From: Saprospiraceae bacterium UBA2329
Lineage (GTDB): Bacteria > Bacteroidota > Bacteroidia > Chitinophagales > Saprospiraceae
Assembly (NCBI GenBank): GCA_002344975.1
Contig: DDUV01000025.1
Span: 1 to 27,575, forward strand
DNA: 27,575 bases
Reading direction: 5' to 3'
Positions 7,024-15,011 of this stretch are shown piece by piece; the stretch's first letter is position 1; each line of letters opens with the position of its first letter. Both the position numbers and the translations under genes were made by a program. Under the pieces are notes generated by a model. It saw nothing but the letters and a program-made list of their open reading frames with translations. It made no database searches and was not told the origin of the DNA.

Positions 7024-10000
7024 ATGAAATCACAAACCAACGAAGCCGCCCTTGAGTCGGCCATCGAGAAAGCCCTGACAGGTACTTCTTTGGAGGAACT
7101 AAGAGCAGGTGATGATGCAGTTGCCGGGCAGGCCATAGCGGTGAGCGAGCCGGCTGCCCTGTACCGTGGCGGCAATGGTTTTTATATCGGCCAAACCAAT
7201 GATTTCAATGCACAATATGCGCTGGACGAGACGCGGTTTTGGCATTTTTTAGAAAGTACCCAAAAGGAAGAACTCGACAAGCTGAAACGGGCAGCAGACT
7301 GGAAACTAAAAATATTGGAACGCTTTGACCGCATGGTGAAGAAGTACGGCATTCTTCGTTTGCTCCGCAAAGGGTTAGAAGTGGAAGATGCCCATTTTAC
7401 GCTCCTGTACCAGTTGCCTATGGCCAGCAGCAGCCAGGCAGTAAAAGACAACTTTGAAAAAAACGAATTCAGCGTCACCCGGCAAGTACGCTACAATACC
7501 GAAAACCAGCGGGAAGAAATAGACATGGTGGTTTTTGTGAACGGATTGCCCATTGCGACCTTAGAACTCAAAAATGCCTGGACGGGGCAAACGGCGAAAG
7601 TACAAGGCATTAAACAGTACAAATACGACAGAGATATTCGCCGGCCTTTGCTGCATTTTGGGCGTTGCATTGTTCATTTTGCGGTAGATACAGATGAGGT
7701 ATATATGTGTACCAAATTGGAGGGCGCCAACTCGTTTTTTCTACCCTTCAACAAAGGCAACAACAACGGAAAAGGCAATCCGCCCAATCCGTTTGGTCAC
7801 AAATCGTCCTATCTGTGGGAAGAGATATTCACACGGGCCAGTTTGACCAACATCATCCAGCATTTTGTACGCTTTGACGGCAAATCCACCGATGTGCTGA
7901 GTAAAAGAACCTTGTACTTTCCGCGCTATCACCAATTGGACGTCGTGCGCAAGCTGCTCGGCCACGCTTCCAAAAACGGCGTCGGGCATACCTACCTCAT
8001 TCAGCACTCTGCCGGTTCGGGCAAATCCAATTCCATTACCTGGGCAGCTTATCAATTGATTGAAACCTACCCCGAAAGAGACGGATTGCCGGGGGGCAAA
8101 GGCATTCAAAACCCATTGTTCGACTCGGTTATTGTGGTTACAGACAGGCGTTTGCTCGACAAACAATTGCGTGAAAACATCAAGGAATTTTCGGAGGTAA
8201 AGAATATTGTTGCACCGGCTTTTTCATCCAAAGACTTGAAAGACAGCTTGGAGCAGGGCAAAAAAATCATCATCACCACCATTCAGAAATTCCCTTTCAT
8301 CGTAGATGGCATTGCAGATTTGAGCGACAAGCGATTTGCCGTCATCATTGACGAAGCGCACAGTTCGCAAAGCGGAACGGCAGCGGGAAAAATGAACGAG
8401 GCCATGGGCGCGGGCTCAAATGAAGAGGACGAAGAAGATGCGCAGGACAAGATTCTGAAAGCCATGCAAGCCCGCAAAATGAAGGGCAATGCGTCGTACC
8501 TGGCATTTACGGCCACACCCAAAAATGCCACCCTTGAAAAGTTTGGCGTCAAACAGGAAGACGGCACGTTTAAGCCATTCCACCTGTACTCCATGAAACA
8601 AGCCATTGAGGAGGGCTTTATTTTGGATGTTTTGGCCAACTACACCACCTACAAAAGCTATTACGAAATCGAGAAGTCCATTCAGGAAAATCCGCTGTTT
8701 GACACCAAAAAAGCACAGAAGAAATTGCGCGCTTATGTAGAAAGGCATAAGCAAACCATAGGCACCAAAGCGGAGATCATTGTTGAGCATTTCATCAGCA
8801 AAGTGTACAATACCAAAAAACTGAAGGGGAAGGCAAAAGCAATGGTCATTACTCAGAATATTGAGTCTGCTGTTCGCTATTATCTGGCCATCAGTCAAAT
8901 TGTAAAAGACAAGGGAAATCCGTTCAAAGTGGCCATTGCGTTTTCCGGCAAAAAAAAGGTGGACGGCATAGAATACACCGAAGCGGAATTGAATGGATTT
9001 GCAGAAAAAGATACGCGGGATCATTTTGACACGGATGATTACCGCATGTTGGTGGTAGCCAATAAATACCTGACCGGCTTTGACCAACCCAAACTTTGCA
9101 CCATGTACGTTGACAAAAAGCTACAAGGTGTATTGGCTGTTCAGGCATTAAGTCGTTTGAATCGCTCTGCCGACAAATGGGGCAAAAAGACTGAAGATTT
9201 ATTCGTTCTGGATTTTTTCAACGAAGCAGAAGACATACAAACATCCTTTGACCCGTTCTATACGTCCACTTCACTGAGCGGCACAACGGACATCAATGTA
9301 TTGCACGAATTGAAAGGCACATTGGATGATGTAGGGGTTTATGAATGGGAAGAAGTGGAAGATTTTGTTGCCAAATATTTCAACGGATCAGATGCCCAGC
9401 AATTAAGCCCTATTATTGATATTGCCGCCAATCGCTTCAATGTAGAATTGGAACTGGAGGATGAAGAGAAGGCTGACTTTAAAATCAAAGCCAAACAGTT
9501 TGTCAAGATATATGGACAAATGGCCTCCATCATGCCTTATGAAGTATTGGATTGGGAAAAACTCTTTTGGTTTCTCAAGTTCTTAATTCCAAAACTCATT
9601 GTCAGAACCAAGGAAGATGATTTGATTGACGAGCTTTTAGAATCGGTTGACTTATCTACCTACGGCCTGGAAAGAACAAAACTGAATCATGCCATCAGCC
9701 TCGATGATTCAGCAACCGAATTGGACCCGCAGAATCCAAATCCGAGAGGTGCTCATGCCGGGGAAGAGGAAAAAGACCCATTAGATGAAATCATTAAATC
9801 ATTCAACGAAAGGTGGTTTCATGGTTGGGATGCAACACCCGAAGACCAGCGTGTAAAATTTATTTCAATAAGCAAACACATTCAAGCTCACCCTGACTAC
9901 CAAACCAAAGTAGCTGACAACAAAGACTCACAAAACCGCGACTTGGCCTTTAAGAAAATTTTGGATGATGTGATGGGGCAACAAAGGAAGAAAGAACTCG

Positions 10001-10095
10001 AACTTTATAAGCTTTACGCAAAAGATGAATCCTTCTACCAGGCATTGTTTGACACCATGAAACGAATGATTGACAACCCGAGATTAGGAAGATAA
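7024..10095 (+). CDS. hsdR: Type I restriction-modification endonuclease subunit HsdR
   Basis: This is the ATP-driven translocating and cleaving subunit of the type I enzyme. The 1023 residues are close to the usual family length. The N-terminal nuclease domain has the PD-(D/E)XK residues D167 (EIDMVV) and E181/K183 (LELK). The helicase motor has Walker A AGSGKS (330-335), DEAH (443-446), the TAT motif (496-498) and motif VI QALSRLNR (707-714). A helical C-terminal domain for binding the methylase core follows. No key residue is missing, so the subunit looks functional. It is the last gene of the locus; the IS3 element begins 2 nt after its TAA stop. Confidence 0.97.
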   Translation: MKSQTNEAALESAIEKALTGTSLEELRAGDDAVAGQAIAVSEPAALYRGGNGFYIGQTNDFNAQYALDETRFWHFLESTQKEELDKLKRAADWKLKILERFDRMVKKYGILRLLRKGLEVEDAHFTLLYQLPMASSSQAVKDNFEKNEFSVTRQVRYNTENQREEIDMVVFVNGLPIATLELKNAWTGQTAKVQGIKQYKYDRDIRRPLLHFGRCIVHFAVDTDEVYMCTKLEGANSFFLPFNKGNNNGKGNPPNPFGHKSSYLWEEIFTRASLTNIIQHFVRFDGKSTDVLSKRTLYFPRYHQLDVVRKLLGHASKNGVGHTYLIQHSAGSGKSNSITWAAYQLIETYPERDGLPGGKGIQNPLFDSVIVVTDRRLLDKQLRENIKEFSEVKNIVAPAFSSKDLKDSLEQGKKIIITTIQKFPFIVDGIADLSDKRFAVIIDEAHSSQSGTAAGKMNEAMGAGSNEEDEEDAQDKILKAMQARKMKGNASYLAFTATPKNATLEKFGVKQEDGTFKPFHLYSMKQAIEEGFILDVLANYTTYKSYYEIEKSIQENPLFDTKKAQKKLRAYVERHKQTIGTKAEIIVEHFISKVYNTKKLKGKAKAMVITQNIESAVRYYLAISQIVKDKGNPFKVAIAFSGKKKVDGIEYTEAELNGFAEKDTRDHFDTDDYRMLVVANKYLTGFDQPKLCTMYVDKKLQGVLAVQALSRLNRSADKWGKKTEDLFVLDFFNEAEDIQTSFDPFYTSTSLSGTTDINVLHELKGTLDDVGVYEWEEVEDFVAKYFNGSDAQQLSPIIDIAANRFNVELELEDEEKADFKIKAKQFVKIYGQMASIMPYEVLDWEKLFWFLKFLIPKLIVRTKEDDLIDELLESVDLSTYGLERTKLNHAISLDDSATELDPQNPNPRGAHAGEEEKDPLDEIIKSFNERWFHGWDATPEDQRVKFISISKHIQAHPDYQTKVADNKDSQNRDLAFKKILDDVMGQQRKKELELYKLYAKDESFYQALFDTMKRMIDNPRLGR

Positions 10096-10257
10096 AGTGA
10101 AGTACTCCCCATTCATTGGACAAAAAAACGGGTTCAATAAGGTGAGAGCCGACGCATGGAAACAATCCTGATCGGAACAAAGAACAGCCCGTTGGGCTGC
10201 TCTCCGTCCTGATCCTATTTTGTTGGCAGGACAAAATTAGCCCTGCGTTTTGACATT

Positions 10258-11089
10258 TCAAAGTTGAATGGAAGGAACTTTCACCTTCCCGAAAAAAACA
10301 TCGGCGGGAGTATGCCCATTGAGATGGGTGTTAGGCCGTAGGTTGTTGTAGAACTCCAAATATTGCCGGATACCTTGCCAAGCCTGTGCGCCGTCGTCGT
10401 AGCTTTTCAGATAGACTTCCTCGTACTTGAGACTTCGCCACAGGCGTTCCGTTATCTATAGCCCGGCCTTTGCCGTCCATACTCAGTTTTGTCCTGTTGT
10501 TGGCAAGCACCGCCTGGACAAAAGCATGGGAGGTGAATTGCGCGCCCTGATCGGTGTTGATGATTTGCACCTCCAATTGCGGCCACACTTGTTCGAGCGC
10601 CGTGAGGCAAAAATCGGTACTCAAAGTATTGGACAATTCCCAAGACAACACATAACGACTGTACCAATCTATGAAAGCCACGAGGTATAAAAAGCCGTTC
10701 CGCGTCGGTATATAGGTGATGTCGGTACCCGCTACCTGCCCAGGCTCGCTGATCGTCATGCCTCTGAGCAAATATGGAAATATCTGATGCTCAGTGCCTT
10801 TGCCTGGCTTTGACGTGTGTGGGCCGGGACAAACCGCTTGTAAGCCCATCAGGCGCAACAGCCGCCGGACTCGTTTGGCATTGACCGCATGGCCTTCGTT
10901 GCGCAGATAGTACCTCATCTGTTCTACTCCGTAAAACGGTGTCTTTAGGTACTGCTCATCCATCATGCGCATCAACTCCAAATTGTAGGCGCTCTCCCCG
11001 CACGGCGTATAATAGTAGCTGGAACGCGCCAAGCCCAACAACTCGCATTGACGTTCTATGCTCAACTCTTTATGCCCCGTATCAATCAT
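10258..11089 (-). pseudogene. IS3-family transposase OrfB, frameshifted
   Basis: This is the DDE integrase part of the transposase. The first Asp is in GTDITYIPT and the second in NTDQGAQFTS. After the word AIDN the frame is broken: at 10450 a single base separates the AAC codon from the GAA of ERLWRSLKYEEVYLKSYDD, which continues in another frame to the natural stop at 10258-10260. Relatives have about three residues (VFV-like) at this point, so an 8-nt deletion is the simplest explanation. The catalytic Glu lies in the ERLWRSL segment beyond the break, so a normal product cannot be made. The uninterrupted frame runs from ATG 11089 to a stop at 10331, giving a 252-residue protein with a nonsense tail. 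Without the frameshift the protein would be about 280 residues. Confidence 0.9.
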
Positions 11090-11105
11090 CAGACGCAGGC
11101 TCTCT

Positions 11106-11402
11106 TTACTCCTCAGCGGATGATTTTTTTTTCAACCAGTCCAGCTCCATTTGCAACCGACCGATTTTTTGATACAACTCCTCAATGATCCGACTTTGCT
11201 CTTGCGCCGGATCGGCAGCCTTCCGCCCATCCGTGAAGATGCTTTCCATCCCATCCAAGGCTTGCTTCTTCCACACGCTCACCTGATTGGGATGCACCTC
11301 ATACTGGCTTGCGATGGCGCTGCTCGACAGACGCTCCTGAATAGCTGCCAGTGCGATTTTGGCCTTCTGCTTCGCACTAAATGTTCTTCGCTTTTTTGAC
11401 AT
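11106..11402 (-). CDS. IS3-family transposase OrfA (HTH protein)
   Basis: The 98-residue protein begins with a basic segment (MSKKRRTFSAKQKAKIALAA) and a helix-turn-helix around IASQYEVHPNQVSVWKKQAL, followed by a leucine-containing coiled coil (IIEELYQKIGRLQMELDWL). This is the standard OrfA layout; it binds the IS ends and normally fuses to OrfB by ribosomal frameshifting. Its 3' end holds a run of eight A (coding strand) just before the stop, a plausible slippage site. The orfB frame is +1 relative to orfA here rather than the usual -1, which may reflect another small indel. The frame itself is intact. Confidence 0.93.
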   Translation of the reverse strand: MSKKRRTFSAKQKAKIALAAIQERLSSSAIASQYEVHPNQVSVWKKQALDGMESIFTDGRKAADPAQEQSRIIEELYQKIGRLQMELDWLKKKSSAEE

Positions 11403-11480
11403 AGACTTGTCTTTTTTTTGATGATCAAATCTACGTCGGTTTCACCTTATTTCATTGTCCAGTTTTTGGGGAGTACTTCA

Positions 11481-12002
11481 CTGGAACGTATTTCCCCAAG
11501 AGAATACAAACAGCGGGAAAGCCACTATTTTCAGGGCAGGCGGTATTTGCTGAATATTTTTGAGACTGACAAATCGCCAAAGGTGGTATTGAAAAATAAG
11601 AAATTCATTGAACTGCACATCAAACCAGACACTCCGACCATCAAGCGGCACGAAATTCTGACAGAATGGTATCGTGCTCAATTGAAGAAACAAATTCCAG
11701 CCATTATTGAGAAATGGGAAAAAATATTGAATGTAAAAGTTGACGATTGGCAGGTAAAGCAAATGAAAACCAAGTGGGGGTCTTGCAATATTGAAAAGAA
11801 AAGAATCTGGCTCAACCTTGAATTGGCAAAGAAGCCTGAACATTGCCTGGAATACATCATCGTTCACGAAATGGTGCATCTATTGGAAAGACACCACAAT
11901 GAAAGATTTCTCTATTATATGGAAACCCATTTACCTAATTGGAGACAGCTAAAAACTGAATTAAATAAATTACCCGTAAGTCATGCAGACTGGAGCTATT
12001 GA
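11481..12002 (+). pseudogene. YgjP-like (DUF45) zinc metallopeptidase, N-terminally truncated by IS3
   Basis: The remaining 173 residues (from LERISPREYKQRES) cover the C-terminal catalytic part of a YgjP/SprT-like protein. KTKWGSC, the family's conserved block, precedes the zinc motif HEMVH with a third ligand in ERHHNERF. Family members start with about 75 further residues (a beta-rich region with a WI-type block), absent here. The open frame extends upstream only into the IS end, to ATG 11418, adding 21 IS-derived residues. The lost 5' part is not on the other side of the IS, where hsdR ends 2 nt before it, so the sequence between was deleted. YgjP-like genes commonly follow hsdR. The zinc site is intact, so a shortened product from the IS-derived start cannot be excluded. 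Confidence 0.85.
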
Positions 12003-12006
12003 TAAG

Positions 12007-12014
12007 TATCTTTG
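12007..12014 (+). promoter_or_regulatory. Candidate -7 box for the desaturase operon
   Basis: TATCTTTG, followed by C, is an exact and typical Bacteroidota TAnnTTTG box. It ends 17 nt before the desaturase ATG at 12032 and directly follows the stop of the truncated metallopeptidase gene. No good TTG is seen at the -33 position. The box favours ATG 12032 over the earlier TTG at 11999, which would lie upstream of it. Confidence 0.5.
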
Positions 12015-12031
12015 CAAAAAAATCATTGCAA

Positions 12032-13075
12032 ATGACATATCAACCGACACAAATCGAGGCTGAAATAAAACAGGCTTTGGCTGATTGGCCTTCCATGCTT
12101 CGCAAATACACTCAATCAAGCCCCCGAAAGGCCATTACTCAGATGCTTACCTCCTATATGCCTTTTATCGCATTGTGGGTTGCCATGTACTACAGTCTTA
12201 GCGTCAGCTATTGGTTGACCTTGATGCTGGCCTTCATCAATGCCTTTTTCTTAGTGCGTATTTTTATTATCCAGCATGATTGCGGCCACCGGTCTTTTCT
12301 TGGTTCAAAAAAATGGAACAATATGATCGGGTATTTTTGCAGTTTTTTCAGTACCATTCCTTTTTCATATTGGGCCAGGGTACATGATTTTCATCATGGT
12401 CACTGCGGGCAACTCGAAACCAGAGATATTGGCGATATCCATACCCTGACTACAGATGAATACAAGGCGCTTTCGCCTTTTGGGCGCTTGGGTTATCGCA
12501 TTTTCCGGATGCCGTTGGTAATATTCGTCATTGGGCCATTTATTTACATGGTAATCAACAACCGCCTGCCTCTGGTACAGATGAAGGGTTGGAAAAAAGT
12601 ATATTGGACACAACTTTGGAACAACCTGGGTATTTTATCAGTCATTGTCCTGTTTTGCTGGTGGCTTGGCATTAAAACGTTTTTGCTGGTGCATGTCCCT
12701 ATCATCGCTTTTTTTTCTATCATCGCTCTCTGGTTTTTTTATGTACAACATCAGCACGAGCAAAACTTCAAATCATGGAAAGCAAACTGGGATTACCTCA
12801 TTGCGGCTATCAGGGGAAGTTCGTGCTATAAATTGCCTAAAATCCTTCATTGGTTGACAGGCAATATTGGTTATCACCATATACACCATCTTCAGCCGGG
12901 TATTCCGAATTATCACCTGGCGGCCTGTTACAAAGAGAACAGCCTTATCAACAAGTATGTTACCCATGTCACATTCTGGAAAAGCTTGACCTATATGCGC
13001 CACAAACTTTGGGATGAACAAGAGCAGAGAATGATCACTTTTCGTGAATTTCGGATGAAAGAAGTCAGGCATTGA
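12032..13075 (+). CDS. Membrane fatty acid desaturase
   Basis: This is a membrane di-iron desaturase that introduces double bonds into acyl chains. The 347 residues contain the three histidine boxes HDCGH (82-86), HDFHHGH (118-124) and HHIHH (282-286), with hydrophobic segments before the first box and between the second and third (about residues 170-250). The box spacing fits the omega-6/delta-12 type (FAD2/DesA-like), though regiospecificity cannot be read from sequence. I chose ATG 12032 because a promoter box lies just upstream. The frame is open to a TTG at 11999 overlapping the previous stop. The next gene starts 22 nt downstream on the same strand, so both are probably one operon for lipid modification. 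Confidence 0.92.
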   Translation: MTYQPTQIEAEIKQALADWPSMLRKYTQSSPRKAITQMLTSYMPFIALWVAMYYSLSVSYWLTLMLAFINAFFLVRIFIIQHDCGHRSFLGSKKWNNMIGYFCSFFSTIPFSYWARVHDFHHGHCGQLETRDIGDIHTLTTDEYKALSPFGRLGYRIFRMPLVIFVIGPFIYMVINNRLPLVQMKGWKKVYWTQLWNNLGILSVIVLFCWWLGIKTFLLVHVPIIAFFSIIALWFFYVQHQHEQNFKSWKANWDYLIAAIRGSSCYKLPKILHWLTGNIGYHHIHHLQPGIPNYHLAACYKENSLINKYVTHVTFWKSLTYMRHKLWDEQEQRMITFREFRMKEVRH

Positions 13076-13097
13076 GCGAGACAACTGCTATGCTGAC

Positions 13098-14243
13098 ATG
13101 AATACAACTTTTGACGTCATTATTGTCGGGGCCGGGCCGGCAGGTTCAGCGTGTGCTTTGGCGCTCGATGGCAAGGGACTCAACGTTGCATTGATTGACA
13201 AAGCGACTTTTCCGAGAGATAAAGTCTGCGGCGATGCCATACCGGGCCAATCGTTTAAAGCGATGAGGCAAATTAAGCCCGAATGGGAGCTTCAGTTAAG
13301 GGCAATGTGTAAACAAACGCAAATATTCTCTTCCCGGCTGTATCTGTCTCCGCAAAAATCATTCTGTTACCAATGGATTTCCTACGCAGCCAATAGTAAA
13401 CGCTTTTACTTTGATGATTTTCTTTTCAGGTTGGTAAAAGATCAAACAAACACTAAGATTTTTCAAAACAAACAAGTAAATAAACTGAGCATCCATCGAG
13501 ATTCCGTTACTTGTATTTTAGAAGACGGCGCAGCATTAAGCGCGTCCATTATTGCAGGCTGTGACGGAAATCATTCTGTGGTTAAAAGGAGTTGTTTACC
13601 ACCGCAAAAAAGGGACACAGTTTATGCGGCTGTAAGGGCATATTATAAAGGCGTTTCGGGCATAACGGCAAGAGAGAATGAATTTCATATCATCAAAGAA
13701 GTGGATGGATATTTTTGGATTTTTCCCTTGCCGGACGGTTATTGCAATATTGGTTTTGGCGTTATCAATGATAAAAGCAAAAAAAGCGGTTCTCAAAAGG
13801 ATATTCGTCAAAAACTGGCTCAAATATTAGCATCAGAAAGATTCAGGGCAAGATTTGAAAATGCGCAAGCCGAAGGCGAAATAAAAGGCTTTGGTTTACC
13901 TCTGTGGACAAAAGACAGGCGGATAAGCGGTGAAAGATTTATTCTTGCCGGCGATGCCGCTTCTTTGGTTGATCCTATTCAAGGACACGGTATTGATAAA
14001 GCAATATGGAGCGGAGTAATTGCCGCCAATCAAATACAAAGGTGCTTTCAACACGATAATTTTCAGTCGGATTTTATGACCGGCTATGAGAACGAAATAA
14101 ATCAAAGGTTTGGCCGAGAACTGAGAAGAAGCTACTGTCTCATGAAATTTTTAGCAAAAAATCCTTTTATTCTGAAATGGCTTATTTATTTAATGCCTCC
14201 GCAAAGGGTTATTAATTGGGCGGTTAAAAAACTAAAAATCTGA
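13098..14243 (+). CDS. Geranylgeranyl-reductase-family FAD-dependent oxidoreductase
   Basis: The 381-residue flavoprotein opens with a Rossmann motif, GAGPAG (11-16), and the family block DKVCGD (41-46). A second FAD-binding motif, AGDAASLVDPIQGHGID, begins at about residue 284. This combination marks the geranylgeranyl reductase / digeranylgeranylglycerophospholipid reductase family, which saturates isoprenoid chains; related enzymes also act as halogenases or monooxygenases, so the substrate is open. There is no clear membrane segment, though the C-terminus (FILKWLIYLMPPQRVINW) is hydrophobic and may touch the membrane. It is in an operon with the desaturase, suggesting a lipid or isoprenoid substrate. 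Confidence 0.88.
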   Translation: MNTTFDVIIVGAGPAGSACALALDGKGLNVALIDKATFPRDKVCGDAIPGQSFKAMRQIKPEWELQLRAMCKQTQIFSSRLYLSPQKSFCYQWISYAANSKRFYFDDFLFRLVKDQTNTKIFQNKQVNKLSIHRDSVTCILEDGAALSASIIAGCDGNHSVVKRSCLPPQKRDTVYAAVRAYYKGVSGITARENEFHIIKEVDGYFWIFPLPDGYCNIGFGVINDKSKKSGSQKDIRQKLAQILASERFRARFENAQAEGEIKGFGLPLWTKDRRISGERFILAGDAASLVDPIQGHGIDKAIWSGVIAANQIQRCFQHDNFQSDFMTGYENEINQRFGRELRRSYCLMKFLAKNPFILKWLIYLMPPQRVINWAVKKLKI

Positions 14244-14345
14244 TTGTTTTTTGGGCCGGCGCGGGAGCCGAAGGCGGTGCAAAAAACCTGGCGGCGCAAG
14301 GCAAATCGCCATCTGCCGTCACTCCCTCCGCGGTCACGCAAAAAC

Positions 14346-14553
14346 ATGAGTCATCCCGAATTTTGTAAATGATCTCGGAGAGATCAAATATTTGTAGATC
14401 AGCAAATTAAAATGCGTGACGACCTCGGAGAGGTCGAACATTAACATGCCAAAATAACACGTTGTGCGACCTCTCCGAGGTCGAAAAAACCGCTATTGGG
14501 GCATTTCTACAAATCTGTGACCTCTCCGAGGTCGAAAATCCGGGATGACTCAT
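14346..14553. repeat. REPIN/MITE-like element with four hairpins in inverted arrangement
   Basis: The ends are a perfect 13-bp inverted repeat, ATGAGTCATCCCG (14346-14358) and CGGGATGACTCAT (14541-14553), with further matches inward. Inside are four 15-bp palindromes. GATCTCGGAGAGATC (14371-14385) and GACCTCGGAGAGGTC (14421-14435) have loop GGA; two copies of GACCTCTCCGAGGTC (14468-14482, 14519-14533) have the complementary loop TCC. The first differs from the others by a paired C-to-T and G-to-A change that preserves the stem. It lies between the convergent genes ending at 14243 and 14631. The flanks (14244-14345, 14554-14630) hold no gene. A weak AGTGG/CCACT stem followed by a T-rich run at 14589-14619 might end transcription of the upstream gene. 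Confidence 0.85.
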
Positions 14554-14630
14554 ATTTCAGCATAACATATTGATAGCCATTATTTAGTAGTGGGGCAAAA
14601 ATGACCACTTTATTTTTTTATCGCCCCTTT

Positions 14631-15011
14631 CTACAAAACATCGCGGCCTGAGCGCAGGGGCCTCAGATCATCGGCTTCTTCCTCGGTGAAGAGTCTGGAT
14701 TCGATGATGAAGCGCAGCCCCAGCGGGATTTCCAGCGAAAAACTCGCCCCGCGACCGCTCACCACGTTCACGGTGAGTTGTGTGTGTTGCCAGTATTCAA
14801 ACTGATCCCTCGACATGAGGAAATCGCAGCCGTGTATGGCGCCCAGCCACACGTCGTTGTCGTCTAACAGCAGTTCGCCTTTGGGAAAACACATGGGCGA
14901 GGAGCCGTCGCAACAGCCGCCGCTTTGGTGAAACATAAGCGGGCCGTGCCGTTCGCGCAGTTGGTCTATCACGGCTTTGGCAGCGTCGGTAGCCAATACT
15001 CGCTCCGTCAT
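14631..15011 (-). CDS. DUF779 protein linked to acetaldehyde dehydrogenase
   Basis: The 126-residue protein has the features of DUF779: a Cys-rich block HQSGGCCDGSSPMC (residues 28-41, with Cys 33, 34 and 41) and a central segment IHGCDFLMSRDQFEYW. Proteins of this family are habitually encoded next to acetaldehyde dehydrogenases of the AldB/ExaC/AcoD type; their biochemical role is not established, and the cysteines could bind a metal. The start ATG shares one base with the TGA stop of the dehydrogenase (TGATG at 15009-15013), so the two are translationally coupled. The open frame extends much further upstream inside the dehydrogenase gene, but that part is a shadow. Confidence 0.9.
   Translation of the reverse strand: MTERVLATDAAKAVIDQLRERHGPLMFHQSGGCCDGSSPMCFPKGELLLDDNDVWLGAIHGCDFLMSRDQFEYWQHTQLTVNVVSGRGASFSLEIPLGLRFIIESRLFTEEEADDLRPLRSGRDVL

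Larger units (their letters stand above)
10098..11480 (-). mobile_element. IS3-family insertion sequence, about 1.38 kb
   Basis: The ends are inverted repeats: GTGAAGTACTCCCC at 10097-10110 and its exact complement GGGGAGTACTTCAC at 11468-11481. The similarity continues inward over about 40 bp, including TGGACA and AATAAGGTG in both arms. The outermost bases fit TG...CA, as in IS3. orfA and orfB lie on the minus strand, so the element's left end is at 11480. Bases outside the ends (AAG and CTG) are not duplicated, so a flanking deletion after insertion is likely. The left terminal part (10098-10257) has no gene but a small hairpin, CAGCCC (10185-10190) with GGGCTG (10194-10199). Confidence 0.93.

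Noticed and set aside
8416..9087. 223-codon minus-strand open frame
   Set aside because: It is opposite the helicase part of hsdR, which has all its motifs, and has no recognisable domain.
10088..11490. Target-site duplication of the IS3 element
   Set aside because: The bases next to the inverted repeats (AAG on the left, CTG on the right) do not match in any 3-5 bp register.
14346..14553. CRISPR array
   Set aside because: The four similar 15-mers are palindromes in both orientations at irregular spacing (about 50, 47 and 51 bp), inside a terminal inverted repeat; no constant direct repeat of CRISPR length and no cas genes are seen.
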